Part shown: in pieces, positions 28,492 to 37,845 of the stretch
Position numbering within the stretch: position 1 is the first letter of the stretch
Layout of the letters: each line of letters opens with the position of its first letter
Assembly: GCF_002564105.1 (NCBI RefSeq)
Contig: NZ_PDBX01000001.1
Coordinates: forward strand, 1,240,001-1,304,000
DNA: 64,000 nt
Reading direction: 5' to 3'
Origin: Collimonas sp. PA-H2
Lineage (GTDB): Bacteria; Pseudomonadota; Gammaproteobacteria; Burkholderiales; Burkholderiaceae_D
Position numbers and translations under genes: made by a program
Notes under the pieces: model-generated
What the model was told of the DNA's origin: nothing
What the model saw: the letters and a program-made list of their open reading frames with translations, nothing else
Database searches by the model: none

Positions 28492-31188
28492 TTATTGCGT
28501 GACCGGATTCGGCTTGTCCGGATTGATACCATACTTGGTAATTGCTTCGGCCACAACCGAGGCCTTGATCTTGCCTTCGTCCGCCAGCGCCTTCAGCGCC
28601 GCCACTGCCACGTAGTAGCGGTTGACTTCGAAGAATTCACGCAGCTTGGCGCGGGTGTCGGAACGGCCGAAACCGTCGGTGCCCAGGACCTTGAAGGTGC
28701 GGCCGGCCGGAACGAAGGCGCGGGTCTGCTCGGCAAAGGTTCGCATGTAGTCGGTGGAGACGATGATCGGACCGCTGCTGCCTTGCAGGCACTGGGTGAT
28801 GTGCGCCACGCGCGGGGTATCCGTCGGGTGCAGCATGTTCCAGCGTTCCACGTCCTGGCCGTCGCGCGCCAGCAGGGTGAACGACGGCGCCGACCAGACA
28901 TCGGCATCCACGCCCCAGTCGCTGGCCAGCAGCGCTGCGCCTTCGATGACTTCGCGCAGAATCGTGCCGGAACCCATCAGCTGGACGCGCTGCTTGTTGT
29001 TCTTGCCGCCTTCTTGCAGCAGATAGAGACCCTTGATGATGCCCTCTTCCTGGCCTTCCTTCAAACCCGGATGGCTGTAGTTCTCGTTCATCAGGGTCAG
29101 GTAGTAGAACACGTCTTCCTGGTTGGTGACCATCCGGCGCAGGCCGTCATGCATGATGACTGCCACTTCGTGCGAGAAGGTCGGATCGTAAGGCACGCAG
29201 TTCGGGATGGTCGATGCCAGCACATGGCTGTGGCCGTCTTCATGCTGCAAGCCTTCGCCATTCAATGTGGTACGGCCGGCGGTGCCGCCCAGCAGGAAGC
29301 CGCGGGCGCGCATGTCGCCTGCTGCCCAGGCCAGGTCGCCGATACGCTGCAGGCCGAACATCGAGTAGTAGGTGTAGAACGGGATCATGACCCGGTTATT
29401 GGTCGAGTACGAAGTCGCTGCCGCAATCCACGAGCTCATGCCGCCGGCTTCGTTGATGCCTTCCTGCAGGATCTGGCCAGCCTTGTCTTCGCGGTAGTAC
29501 ATCACCTGGTCTTTATCGACCGGCTCGTACAGCTGGCCGACCTGGCTGAAGATACCGATCTGGCGGAACAAGCCTTCCATTCCGAAGGTACGCGATTCGT
29601 CGACCATGATAGGTACTACGCGCTGGCCCAGGCTCGGATCGCGCAGCAGCGTGTTCAGGATACGCACGTAAGCCTGGGTGGTGGAAATCTCGCGGCCTTC
29701 CGCAGTCGGTTCCAGGGCGCCCTTGAATGCCGACAGTTCCGGCACTACCAGCACTTCGTCAGCTTTCTGGCGACGCTGCGGCAGGTAGCCGCCCAGCGCC
29801 TTGCGGCGAGCGTGCAGGTATTGCATTTCCGGGGTGTCGTCGGACGGCTTGAAGAACGGCACTTCAGGCAGCTTGTCGTCGGAGATCGGCAGCTGGAAGC
29901 GGTCGCGCATGGCCTTGATGGCTTCGTCGTCCAGCTTCTTGGTGTTGTGCGCAGTGTTGCGCGCTTCGCCCGATTTGCCGAAGCCGTAGCCCTTGATGCT
30001 CTTGACCAGCAATACGGTAGGCTGGCCCTTGTGTTCCTGCGCCACCTTGAAGGCAGCGTAAATCTTGTGCGGATCGTGGCCGCCGCGGGTCAGGTGCCAG
30101 ATATCGTCGTCGGACATCTTGCTGACCAGCTCCAGCAATTTCGGATGCTTGCCGAAGAAATGCTTGCGTACGAATGCGCCATCCTTGGCTTTGTAGTTCT
30201 GATATTCGCCGTCGACGGTTTCCATCATCACGCGCTGCAGGATGCCTTCCTTGTCGCGCGCCAGAAGATCGTCCCAGCCCGCGCCCCAGATCACCTTGAC
30301 GACGTTCCAGCCGGCGCCGCGGAAATCGCTTTCCAGTTCCTGGATGATCTTGCCGTTACCGCGCACCGGACCGTCCAGGCGCTGCAGGTTACAGTTGACC
30401 ACGATCACCAGGTTGTCCAGGCGTTCGCGGCCGGCCATGCCGATCGCGCCCATCGATTCCGGTTCGTCCATCTCGCCGTCGCCGCAGAAGGCCCAGACCT
30501 TGCGGTTGGCGGTATCGGCGATGCTGCGTGCATGCAGGTACTTGAGGAAACGCGCCTGGTAGATCGCCATCAGCGGGCCCAGGCCCATCGATACGGTAGG
30601 GAATTGCCAGAAGTCCGGCATCAGCTTCGGATGCGGATAGGAAGACAGGCCGTTGCCGTCGACTTCGCGGCGGAAATGCAGCAGTTGCTCTTCAGTCAGG
30701 CGGCCTTCGAGGAAAGCGCGGGCGTAGATGCCTGGCGACGAGTGGCCCTGGATGTACAACAGGTCGCCACCATGGTTTTCGGAAGGCGCGTGCCAGAAAT
30801 GGTTGAAGCCGATGCCGAGCATGTTGGCCAGCGAGGCAAAGCTGGACAGGTGGCCGCCGAGGTCGCCGTCGAGGCGGTTGGCCTTGACCACCATCGCCAT
30901 CGCATTCCAGCGCATCCACGAGCGCAGGCGCTCTTCGATCTCCAGATCGCCCGGGCAATGCTCGCCCATGTGGGCAGGGATGGTGTTGACGTAAGCGGTA
31001 TTGCTGGAAAACGGGATCTGGGCGCCGCGGCGGCGCGCCAGGTCAACCATTCTTTCCATCAGATAGTGGGCGCGTTCAGGACCTTCGGTTTCAATAACAG
31101 CTTCGAGCGCATCAAGCCACTCTTGGGTTTCTATGACATCTGGATCGTTGGCGGCTTGGGCCAAAACCTGGTCGAGCTGGGCTGACAT
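28492..31188 (-). CDS. aceE: Pyruvate dehydrogenase E1, homodimeric type
   Basis: 898 aa, the expected size of homodimeric E1. The thiamine-diphosphate site is present as CGDGEMDEPES followed by NCNLQRLDGPVRGNG, and the active-site His region as FNHFWHAPSENHGGDLLY. It decarboxylates pyruvate and acetylates the E2 lipoyl group. First gene of aceE, aceF, HslV-like, lpdA on the minus strand. The ATG at 31188 has an AGGAG site. No pdhR-type regulator gene is adjacent. Confidence 0.97.
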   Translation of the reverse strand: MSAQLDQVLAQAANDPDVIETQEWLDALEAVIETEGPERAHYLMERMVDLARRRGAQIPFSSNTAYVNTIPAHMGEHCPGDLEIEERLRSWMRWNAMAMVVKANRLDGDLGGHLSSFASLANMLGIGFNHFWHAPSENHGGDLLYIQGHSSPGIYARAFLEGRLTEEQLLHFRREVDGNGLSSYPHPKLMPDFWQFPTVSMGLGPLMAIYQARFLKYLHARSIADTANRKVWAFCGDGEMDEPESMGAIGMAGRERLDNLVIVVNCNLQRLDGPVRGNGKIIQELESDFRGAGWNVVKVIWGAGWDDLLARDKEGILQRVMMETVDGEYQNYKAKDGAFVRKHFFGKHPKLLELVSKMSDDDIWHLTRGGHDPHKIYAAFKVAQEHKGQPTVLLVKSIKGYGFGKSGEARNTAHNTKKLDDEAIKAMRDRFQLPISDDKLPEVPFFKPSDDTPEMQYLHARRKALGGYLPQRRQKADEVLVVPELSAFKGALEPTAEGREISTTQAYVRILNTLLRDPSLGQRVVPIMVDESRTFGMEGLFRQIGIFSQVGQLYEPVDKDQVMYYREDKAGQILQEGINEAGGMSSWIAAATSYSTNNRVMIPFYTYYSMFGLQRIGDLAWAAGDMRARGFLLGGTAGRTTLNGEGLQHEDGHSHVLASTIPNCVPYDPTFSHEVAVIMHDGLRRMVTNQEDVFYYLTLMNENYSHPGLKEGQEEGIIKGLYLLQEGGKNNKQRVQLMGSGTILREVIEGAALLASDWGVDADVWSAPSFTLLARDGQDVERWNMLHPTDTPRVAHITQCLQGSSGPIIVSTDYMRTFAEQTRAFVPAGRTFKVLGTDGFGRSDTRAKLREFFEVNRYYVAVAALKALADEGKIKASVVAEAITKYGINPDKPNPVTQ

Positions 31189-31518
31189 GCTGAGTCTCCT
31201 GAATTTGTGCGCCTGTCCAATTTAGCATCGGATTAGCGGGTTGGGTCGCAAGCATCTACGTCACTTTGTAGACGGACGCCAAATTCTAACAGGAGTTTTT
31301 TCCATTTCCAAATAGCGATATGGCGTTTCATATTATGAAAATATGCTGCATAGCAAGGCGAATCCTCATGAAAACATCTATCTCAAAAGTAATGTCATTG
31401 GTCTGTAAGCAAAATATGCAGGCTTATTCATATGTCGCGACGCAACAATGATTACATATAGACATCATTAATTTACGACTTATAGTCAATTCGATATAAG
31501 GAATTCCATAAATCCAAA
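31189..31518. other. Upstream region of the PDH operon
   Basis: About 330 bp, AT-rich in its distal half (31300-31510), which should hold the aceE promoter. I do not see a gene, a repeat or a clear operator in it. Confidence 0.4.
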
Positions 31519-31557
31519 TAAAAAAGCGCTGGACCGAAAATGGCCAGCGCTTTTTTT
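31519..31557. terminator. Bidirectional terminator
   Basis: AAAAAGCGCTGG (31521-31532) pairs with CCAGCGCTTTTT (31544-31555). It is placed to end the minus-strand transcript of the gene at 31659-32105. Confidence 0.8.
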
Positions 31558-31658
31558 ATTCTTCAAACACAATTTCCACTGCATGCAAGGTGGAATTCCG
31601 TGTTTATCAGCAACTTCCGCTGCGCGAACGGACTAAGCCCGGCCGCATCTTTTATCTT

Positions 31659-32105
31659 TTATTTGGCAATCTTGGCGAAATCGCCCTTCAGGGCAACGCC
31701 CGCCATGATCGCACCGGCATGGCATTCGAATTCCGTCGGACTCGAATGCTCCACATTATTGTAGTTACTGACGATGTTGGTGACCGCGTTCGCCCCCAGG
31801 TCCTGCGCCCGTTTCTGCAAACGCAGCATGGCCGACAAGAAGGCCCAGTTGCAGGCTTTTTCATCCGATTTGCCAAAGGCATTGGTTTTCTGGCTGGTCT
31901 TCTCGCTGCCCAGCTTATCCAGCAGCGCCGGCGTCGGCTGACTGCCGAAATAAAAGCGGACACTGTCGCCCAGACGGGTCTTGGCATCGTTATCCGCCAT
32001 CGCGGCTGCCAGTGGCAGCATCACGACCCGGTCGGCGGCCAGGACCGGCGCCGCGCTTGACAACATCCCTGCGGCCGCAGCCAGCATCAAAATCAGATTT
32101 TTCAT
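31659..32105 (-). CDS. Secreted protein of unknown function (YbjQ/RcsF-like segment)
   Basis: 148 aa from the ATG at 32105, which has an AAGGGG site. A signal peptide ends around APVLA-AD (residue 18-20). The mature protein contains CNWAFLSAMLRLQKRAQDLGANAVTNIVSNY and FECHAGAIMAGVALKGD. The RAQDLGANAV pattern with two flanking cysteines recalls the YbjQ/RcsF type of fold, but this is only a pattern. Function unknown. Similar proteins are sometimes misannotated as excinuclease subunits; nothing here supports that. Confidence 0.7.
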   Translation of the reverse strand: MKNLILMLAAAAGMLSSAAPVLAADRVVMLPLAAAMADNDAKTRLGDSVRFYFGSQPTPALLDKLGSEKTSQKTNAFGKSDEKACNWAFLSAMLRLQKRAQDLGANAVTNIVSNYNNVEHSSPTEFECHAGAIMAGVALKGDFAKIAK

Positions 32106-32153
32106 TTTTCCCCTTTGCATTGATAAACTCAGAAGCAGCCCATTGGACTGTAA

Positions 32154-32774
32154 CTATGCCGCCTTGCCGCCATTCTTCTTGGCGCCGATCCGGCTTTCCT
32201 TGCCGGCCAGCAGATTGCCGATGTTCTTGGCGTGGCGGTACATCAGCAAGGCGCTCATCACCACGATCGCCAGCAGGATCATGTCCGGCCCTTCCATCAA
32301 GGCATAGAAGAAAGGCGCAAACAGGCTGGCGACCAGGGCTGCCAGCGACGAATAGCGGAAAGCATAGGCAATGATCAGCCAGGTGCCGATGGTGGCCAGG
32401 CCGAGCCAGGGATTGAGGCCGATCAGGATGCCCAGCAAGGTGGCCACGCCTTTACCCCCGGCAAAGCGGAAGAACACCGGCCACAGATGGCCCAGGAAGA
32501 CTGCCACCGCGGCCAGCGCCACAGTGCCATCGCCAAGGCCGAACTGCGGCCCGTATCTTTGCGCCAGCCATACCGCCAGCCAGCCCTTGAAACCGTCGCC
32601 CAGCAAGGTCAGCACAGCCGCCGGCTTGTTACCGCTGCGCAGGACGTTGGTGGCGCCCGGGTTGTTGGAACCGTAGCTGCGCGGATCGCTCAGTCCGAAT
32701 AGCTTGCTGGTGATGATGCCGAATGAAACCGAACCCAGCAGGTAGGCGCCAATCACGAATAACAATGTGTACAT
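32154..32774 (-). CDS. plsY: Glycerol-3-phosphate acyltransferase PlsY
   Basis: 206 aa, multi-span membrane protein. The three PlsY loop motifs are visible: [12 protein letters not shown] with [33 protein letters not shown], and the late loop before [11 protein letters not shown]. It transfers acyl from acyl-phosphate to glycerol-3-phosphate, the first step of phospholipid synthesis, at the inner membrane. The 48-bp gap to the next minus-strand gene allows co-transcription. Confidence 0.93.
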   Translation of the reverse strand: MYTLLFVIGAYLLGSVSFGIITSKLFGLSDPRSYGSNNPGATNVLRSGNKPAAVLTLLGDGFKGWLAVWLAQRYGPQFGLGDGTVALAAVAVFLGHLWPVFFRFAGGKGVATLLGILIGLNPWLGLATIGTWLIIAYAFRYSSLAALVASLFAPFFYALMEGPDMILLAIVVMSALLMYRHAKNIGNLLAGKESRIGAKKNGGKAA

Positions 32775-32814
32775 GCGTGTCTCTTTCTTTTTGTCTTAAT
32801 CAATTTAGGGGCGC

Positions 32815-33300
32815 TTACTCTTCCAGCGCGCACTGGACCGTTTTCGCTTGCAGCAGATCGACCACGACCTGCGGCGCCACGCCAATCAGATAGCCGCGCC
32901 GGCCACCGTTAATATATATCTTCTGCAGGCTCAGGATGCTTTCTTCTATATAGACCGGCAGCGGCTTGCGCGTGGCAAACGGCGAAGTGCCGCCGATCAG
33001 GTAGCCGGAATGACGGTTGGCCACCTCCGGCTTGCAAGGCTCGACCGATTTATGGCCGGTCTGCCGCGCCAGGTTCTTGGTCGACACCTTGCGGTCGCCG
33101 TGCATCAGGATGATCAGCGGCCTGGCCGCTTCATCCTGCATAACCAGGGTCTTCACCACATGGTGCTCATCAACGCCGAGGGCGCGCGCCGATACCGTGG
33201 TGCCGCCGTGTTCTTCATATGCATAGGGATGTTCGGAAAAGAGCGCACCGTGCTTGCGCAGGAATTGCGTGGCCGGGGTCTCTGAAATGTGTTTTGTCAT
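32815..33300 (-). CDS. ybaK: Cys-tRNA(Pro) deacylase YbaK
   Basis: 161 aa from the ATG at 33300 (MTKHISETPATQFL). The YbaK/EbsC fold is complete, with KTLVMQDEAARPLIILMHGD, HKSVEPCKPEVANRHSGYLIGGTSPF and KIYINGGRRGYLIGV. The enzyme hydrolyses Cys mischarged onto tRNA-Pro. An upstream in-frame ATG at 33408 adds 36 residues without family similarity. It lies upstream of plsY on the same strand. Confidence 0.9.
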   Translation of the reverse strand: MTKHISETPATQFLRKHGALFSEHPYAYEEHGGTTVSARALGVDEHHVVKTLVMQDEAARPLIILMHGDRKVSTKNLARQTGHKSVEPCKPEVANRHSGYLIGGTSPFATRKPLPVYIEESILSLQKIYINGGRRGYLIGVAPQVVVDLLQAKTVQCALEE

Positions 33301-33437
33301 ACTGGGAATTCGGATGCAGCGTCCGGTGCCGGACGCCTGCTTGCAATGATCTTTCTTAAAACCTGATGCAGCGACAGACCGCGGATAAGAGCTGTCCTCG
33401 ATCCGCAATCCATGGAGTCAAGCTGCCGTCATCGTGC

Positions 33438-33641
33438 TCAAGGCTGCTTCGGCTCGTCGGCGGCAGGTTCGCCAGCCGCAGGTTCGCCTGCCGCAGGTTC
33501 GACGCCCTCGTCGGCTGCCTCTTCGGCCTCGGTTTCGGCGGAAGAACCCTTCTCCAGCTTGCGCTTCAGCTTTTCTTCCTTCTTTTTCTTCTTTTCTAAT
33601 TCCTTTTGCCGTTTTTCATACTGAAAATTCGTTTTTGCCAA
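33438..33641 (-). CDS. Small Lys/Glu-rich protein, conserved-looking
   Basis: 67 aa starting from TTG at 33641, preceded by a strong AGGGGG site at 6 bp. The N-terminal half is a highly charged helix (KRQKELEKKKKKEEKLKRK); the C-terminal half is acidic with a repeated EPAAGEP motif. Similar short proteins are seen in betaproteobacteria, but function is unknown. The repeat region (33455-33505) is prone to copy-number change. Confidence 0.6.
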   Translation of the reverse strand: MAKTNFQYEKRQKELEKKKKKEEKLKRKLEKGSSAETEAEEAADEGVEPAAGEPAAGEPAADEPKQP

Positions 33642-33781
33642 TTGCGCCCCCTAAATAGACTCTTGAATGATGTAGTACAGGATACAGGAGAATAATTGGG
33701 AAGATGCAGAATTCGGCAGCGCGAAAGCTTGCCAAAGCGCCTATTTATTGTTTCATTATGGCAACTTCCATGGCCGTGATT

Positions 33782-34720
33782 TTACCCGCGCGGGTGATGC
33801 GCGGCATGCAAGGCTTTCAGGCGTTCCCGCGCCACATGGGTATAAATCTGCGTGGTCGATATGTCGGCGTGCCCCAGCAACAGCTGCACCACGCGCAAAT
33901 CGGCGCCGTGGTTCAGCAGATGGGTGGCGAATGCGTGGCGCAGGGTATGCGGCGACAAAGGGGCGTTGATCATCGCCCTGGCGGCGTATTTCTTGATCAA
34001 GGTCCAGAACATTTGGCGCGTCATGGCGCCGCCGCGCGCCGTCACGAACAAGGCGTCGTCCATCTGGCCGTTCAGGATCTGGCCGCGCGCATCCTTCAGG
34101 TAGCGCACGATCCAGTTGCGCGCCTCTTCGCCAAACGGCAGCAAACGGGTTTTACTGCCCTTGCCGGTAATCCGCAAGACACCTTCATTCATGCCGACTT
34201 CCAGCGACTTCAGCAGCACCAGCTCGGACACTCGCAAGCCGCTGGCATACATCAGTTCCAGCATGGTGCGGTCGCGCAGGCCCAGCGGCGTATTGACGTC
34301 GGGCGCCGCCAGCAGCGCTTCCACCTGGGCTTCCGACAGCACCTTGGGAAAGCGTGGCGCCTGCTTGGCCGAGCGCAGATGCAGGCAGGGATCGACGCTG
34401 ATACGGTTTTGCCGCAGCGCCAGCAGATAGAAACGCTTCAGCACCGCCAGCCGCCGGTTCGACGAGGTGGCCTTGCTGCTGTCGTGCCTGGCGAGAAAAT
34501 AGGCGTTGAGGTCGCCGGCATCGACCGCCAACAGCGACTTGCTGTCCGGCTGCTCCTGCAGCCAGAAGGCAAACAGCGTCATGTCGCGCCGATAGGCTTC
34601 CAGGGAATTCTTGGCCAGCCCGTCTTCCAGCCACAGGCTGTCGCAAAACTCGTCAATGGCGCTTTGATGCTCTGCCTGCAGCACGGGTCTGGCCTCGAGC
34701 TCGGCCTTGGATCTTCTCAC
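33782..34720 (-). CDS. xerD: Tyrosine recombinase XerD
   Basis: 312 aa when started at the GTG at 34720, whose GTGA overlaps the ogt stop. The N-terminal SAM-like domain (IDEFCDSLWLEDGLAKNSLEAY) and catalytic residues are present: Arg in YASGLRVSELV, HTLRHAFATHLL, and LGHADISTTQIYTHV with the nucleophile Tyr. XerD with XerC resolves chromosome dimers at dif. Length and the housekeeping surroundings argue for XerD rather than a mobile-element integrase. Confidence 0.9.
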   Translation of the reverse strand: MRRSKAELEARPVLQAEHQSAIDEFCDSLWLEDGLAKNSLEAYRRDMTLFAFWLQEQPDSKSLLAVDAGDLNAYFLARHDSSKATSSNRRLAVLKRFYLLALRQNRISVDPCLHLRSAKQAPRFPKVLSEAQVEALLAAPDVNTPLGLRDRTMLELMYASGLRVSELVLLKSLEVGMNEGVLRITGKGSKTRLLPFGEEARNWIVRYLKDARGQILNGQMDDALFVTARGGAMTRQMFWTLIKKYAARAMINAPLSPHTLRHAFATHLLNHGADLRVVQLLLGHADISTTQIYTHVARERLKALHAAHHPRG

Positions 34721-35250
34721 AGGCCGGTCACGCCTTCGTGCTGCAGCAGCCAGCGCTTGACCCGCAGGTGAAAGCCGTCGGCGTCGTCGTGGTGGGAAAA
34801 ACCGCCGATGCCGCCGGAGGCAGTCACGCGATGACAGGGGATCACCAGCGGAAACCAGTTGGCGCCGCAAGCCTGGCCGACTGCGCGCGGCGCCGATTCG
34901 ATCAGCTTGGCGACCTGGCCGTAAGTAAGGACCTGGCCGCGCGGTATCGCTGAGATCGCTTTCCAGACGCGCTGCTGGAAGGCGGTGCCCAGCGGCGCCA
35001 GCGGCAGGTCGAAACGGAAATCGGGCTGTTCGAAGTAACGGCTGACCTGTTCGGCCACGCGCGCCGACAATTCGTCGCTGGCGTCTTTTTCGTGGAAGGA
35101 AGGCGGCAGATAGACCAGTTCGCGCAGCAGGCCGGCGTCGGTGCGTATACCCATCGCGCCGAATGGCGCGGCGATCACGGCAGTGAAGTGCTGAGCGGGG
35201 AGCTGGCCGCCGGCAACGCGCTTCAATGGACTATCGGAATTTATATTCAT
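34717..35250 (-). CDS. ogt: Methylated-DNA--protein-cysteine methyltransferase
   Basis: 177 aa. The active-site motif is IPCHRV with acceptor Cys139, preceded by the helix-turn-helix region FQQRVWKAISAIPRGQVLTYGQVAKLI. It removes alkyl groups from O6-alkylguanine by a suicidal transfer. Coupled to xerD by a four-base overlap. A hairpin terminator lies just upstream on the same strand, so the promoter must lie between 35250 and that hairpin or transcription must read through it. Confidence 0.9.
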   Translation of the reverse strand: MNINSDSPLKRVAGGQLPAQHFTAVIAAPFGAMGIRTDAGLLRELVYLPPSFHEKDASDELSARVAEQVSRYFEQPDFRFDLPLAPLGTAFQQRVWKAISAIPRGQVLTYGQVAKLIESAPRAVGQACGANWFPLVIPCHRVTASGGIGGFSHHDDADGFHLRVKRWLLQHEGVTGL

Positions 35251-35261
35251 ACCGCTAGCAT

Positions 35262-35293
35262 AAAATAAAAAAGGCGCATCTGTCGATGCGCCT
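35262..35293 (-). terminator. Minus-strand terminator just upstream of ogt
   Basis: AGGCGCATC (35272-35280) pairs with GATGCGCCT (35285-35293). On the minus strand it is followed by a run of about ten A/T-pair bases, mostly T. No protein gene upstream on that strand would need it. Confidence 0.75.
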
Positions 35294-35752
35294 CAAATTA
35301 CTCCGTGTGCAATCCCGGCTGTTTAGACAGCTTCATTTGGACCGCACGGTCTCCTCAGTATCCCCGGTATCAATACCGTTTTTATGCACCACCACCTATA
35401 ACTCTGTGATTCAAGCGCGTTGCCGCTTTTTTGCTGCTTAAAAATCCGAATCCTGTACAACCTGTCTACTACATGGCGGGAAACCAAAAACCCGGTTCAA
35501 CTGCGGTAACCAGCTGCTTTTTGTCTCGCAATGTCAAATTGTGGTCGCACTGTAACAGGTGTTACCCGGATTTAACAAATAATTTATATGAATGAATTTG
35601 CGCAAACAACATAGGTTTAGACTAAACCCTTATCAAACCAATCAAATTAACTTCGATTAAATTTCCACGCGGAAATAAACGTCGCCACTGCATCGTAATT
35701 TGCCCGAAACGCCGCGCTGTACCAGACCACTTCACACAATATCCGCCTCTCC
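35294..35752. other. 460-bp gap with hairpins; possible unassigned small RNA on the minus strand
   Basis: No ORF of quality. Three short perfect hairpins follow each other (GCTGT/ACAGC near 35318-35331, GACCG/CGGTC near 35341-35352, CGGTAT/ATACCG near 35365-35378), directly before a minus-strand terminator. This suggests a structured minus-strand transcript. I could not match it to 6S RNA, RNase P RNA, tmRNA or 4.5S RNA. Confidence 0.35.
35614..35628. promoter_or_regulatory. Operator-like palindrome GGTTTAG-A-CTAAACC
   Basis: Perfect 7-bp inverted repeat around one base, in the AT-rich region 125 bp upstream of the AEC transporter gene. It looks like a regulator binding site; which regulator is unknown. 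Confidence 0.4.
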
Positions 35753-36646
35753 ATGTATATCGTCAACCTGCTGCTTCCCGATTTTTCACTGATACTGTTG
35801 GGAGCGGTCTTGCACCGTTTCAGCGACTGGGGCAGCGCGTTCTGGACCGGTGCGGAAAAACTGGTGTACTTCCTGCTGTTCCCTGCCCTGCTGTTTTACT
35901 CCACTGCGCGCACCCCTTTGAGCTTCGACACCAGCGGCAAAATGCTGGCGGTCGGCATGTGCGCCCTGCTCGGCTCCATCATCCTCACCTGGCTGGGCAA
36001 ACCCTGGATCAAGGCGGCGCCTATGGATTATGAGTCCGGCATGCAAACCGGTTACCGCTTCAATTCCTATATGGCGCTCGCGCTGGCCGCGCGGCTCGGC
36101 GGCGAGCAGGCGACCGGCATGATGGCCCTGCTGATCGGCTTTGGCGTACCTTTGTGCAATCTCGCCGCGGTGCATGCGCTGGCGCATAAAAGCGGCGGCC
36201 TGTTCAAGGAACTGTCGCGCAATCCCCTGCTGATCGCCACCGCCTGCGGCCTGCTGTATAGCTTGTGCGGCTTGCCGATGCCGGAAGTGGCCGGCGCGGT
36301 CTTGTCGCGCCTGGGCAACGCTGCGCTGGCGCTAGGCTTGCTGCTGGTGGGTGCGGGCCTGCGGCTGAGCGGCGTGCATCAAGCCAAGGCGCTATCCGCG
36401 TATTTCCTGACGCTCAAGCTGATGGCGCTGCCTGCCATGGCCTGGCTGCTGGGACAGTGGCTCGGCCTAGCGCCGTCGCAACTGCAGATCGTGGTGCTGT
36501 TCTGCGCCCTGCCTACCGCTTCCAGCGCTTACATACTGGCCGCGCGCATGGGTGGCAACGGCCCGCTGGTGGCATTCCTGATTTCTGCCGGCACCATGCT
36601 GTCAGCGTTGACGCTGCCGTTCTGGCTGTGGATGTTGCAACACTAA
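35753..36646 (+). CDS. AEC (auxin efflux carrier) family transporter
   Basis: 297 aa, about ten hydrophobic segments across the whole length, with the typical broken helices NLLLPDFSLILLGAVLHRF at the start and LIGFGVPLCNLAAVHAL in the middle. Bacterial AEC proteins export or import organic acids and similar anions across the inner membrane; the substrate is not readable. It stands alone on the plus strand, convergent with queG only 8 bp away. Confidence 0.85.
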   Translation: MYIVNLLLPDFSLILLGAVLHRFSDWGSAFWTGAEKLVYFLLFPALLFYSTARTPLSFDTSGKMLAVGMCALLGSIILTWLGKPWIKAAPMDYESGMQTGYRFNSYMALALAARLGGEQATGMMALLIGFGVPLCNLAAVHALAHKSGGLFKELSRNPLLIATACGLLYSLCGLPMPEVAGAVLSRLGNAALALGLLLVGAGLRLSGVHQAKALSAYFLTLKLMALPAMAWLLGQWLGLAPSQLQIVVLFCALPTASSAYILAARMGGNGPLVAFLISAGTMLSALTLPFWLWMLQH

Positions 36647-36654
36647 ATGCTCGA

Positions 36655-37788
36655 TCAGGCGCCGTGCTGCTGCAAGGCCCACGCCACATGCTCGCGCACC
36701 AGCGCTGACGGGTCGGCGCTGCGCGACTGCAGCGCCGCGATGATTTCCGGCGTGCTGACGCCCGCCGCGGCGGCGTTGCCGAGACCGACCGCCATGTTGC
36801 GCAGCCAGCGTTCATAGCCGATGCGGCGGATCGGACTGCCCTCCATGCGGCTGTTGAATTGCTCCTCGCTCCAGCCGAACAGTTCCACCAGCGTAGCCTG
36901 GTCAAGACCGTTGCGCACATCGAAATCGCCCAATGTCGATGGCTGGGCAAATTTATTCCAGGGACAAAACAACTGGCAATCGTCGCAGCCGTAGACACGG
37001 TTGCCGATCAGAGGCCGCAGTTCCAGCGGGATGCTGCCTTTCAGCTCAATCGTCAGATAAGAGATGCAACGGCGCGCATCGAGCCGGTAAGGGCCGACGA
37101 TGGCCTGGGTCGGACAGACATCGATGCAGGCGCTGCACTGGCCGCAATGCGAGCTGGTGGGCGGGTCGACCGGCAACGGCAGATCGGTCAGGATTTCGCC
37201 GAGGAAGAAGAACGAACCGGCTTCGCGATTCAGCAGCAAGGTGTGCTTGCCGCGCCAGCCGAGACCGGCCTTTTGCGCCAGCGCCACTTCCATCACCGGC
37301 GCCGAATCGGTGAACACGCGGTAGCCGAATTCGCCGATTTCACCCTTGATGCGATCGGCCAGCTGCTGCAGGCGCGAGCGGATCACTTTGTGATAATCGC
37401 GGCCGCGAGCGTACAGCGACACCGTCGCCGTGCCCGCGGCGGCCGGCGCCAGCCGCGCCTGTTCGCGCGGGCGCCATTCGCCGGGCGCATCCTGGTAGCC
37501 GCGCGGCAGATAATCCATGCGCACCGCGATCGCCCGGATCGTCCCCGGCACCAATTCGACCGGACGGGCGCGCTTCATTCCGTGCGCTGCCATATAATCC
37601 ATCTCACCGTGATAGCCGAGCGCTAGCCAGGCCTGGAATCCTGCCTCCTGCTCGGCGAGGTCGACATCGCTGATGCGGATATCGGCAAAGCCAAGCTCGC
37701 GCCCCCATGCCTTGATGGCGACGGCGAGCGCCGCCAGATCGGGAGGCGGCGGGGTTTTCCCGGTAAAGTGTTGCTGCGTGACGGCCAT
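36655..37788 (-). CDS. queG: Epoxyqueuosine reductase QueG
   Basis: 377 aa from the ATG at 37788; a GTG at 37812 is also in frame. The cobalamin-binding and catalytic region (GYHGEMDYMAAHGMKR, RVFTDSAPVMEVALAQKAGLGWRGKHTLL) and two 4Fe-4S motifs (CGQCSACIDVCP, and CDDCQLFCPWNKF) are intact. The enzyme reduces epoxyqueuosine to queuosine, the last step of the tRNA wobble modification. Divergent from tsaE across 57 bp. Confidence 0.94.
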   Translation of the reverse strand: MAVTQQHFTGKTPPPPDLAALAVAIKAWGRELGFADIRISDVDLAEQEAGFQAWLALGYHGEMDYMAAHGMKRARPVELVPGTIRAIAVRMDYLPRGYQDAPGEWRPREQARLAPAAAGTATVSLYARGRDYHKVIRSRLQQLADRIKGEIGEFGYRVFTDSAPVMEVALAQKAGLGWRGKHTLLLNREAGSFFFLGEILTDLPLPVDPPTSSHCGQCSACIDVCPTQAIVGPYRLDARRCISYLTIELKGSIPLELRPLIGNRVYGCDDCQLFCPWNKFAQPSTLGDFDVRNGLDQATLVELFGWSEEQFNSRMEGSPIRRIGYERWLRNMAVGLGNAAAAGVSTPEIIAALQSRSADPSALVREHVAWALQQHGA

Positions 37789-37845
37789 GGTTGCTGCGAT
37801 TCTAAAAGACACTACTGAATTTACTATAGAGGACTATGTTACGCG

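Noticed and set aside
28390..31185. 931-codon plus-strand ORF
   Set aside because: It is the antisense shadow of aceE; its translation has no family features, while aceE is certain.
35294..35600. 6S RNA, RNase P RNA, tmRNA or 4.5S RNA
   Set aside because: I could not find their conserved core sequences or a closing terminal stem; only local hairpins are visible.
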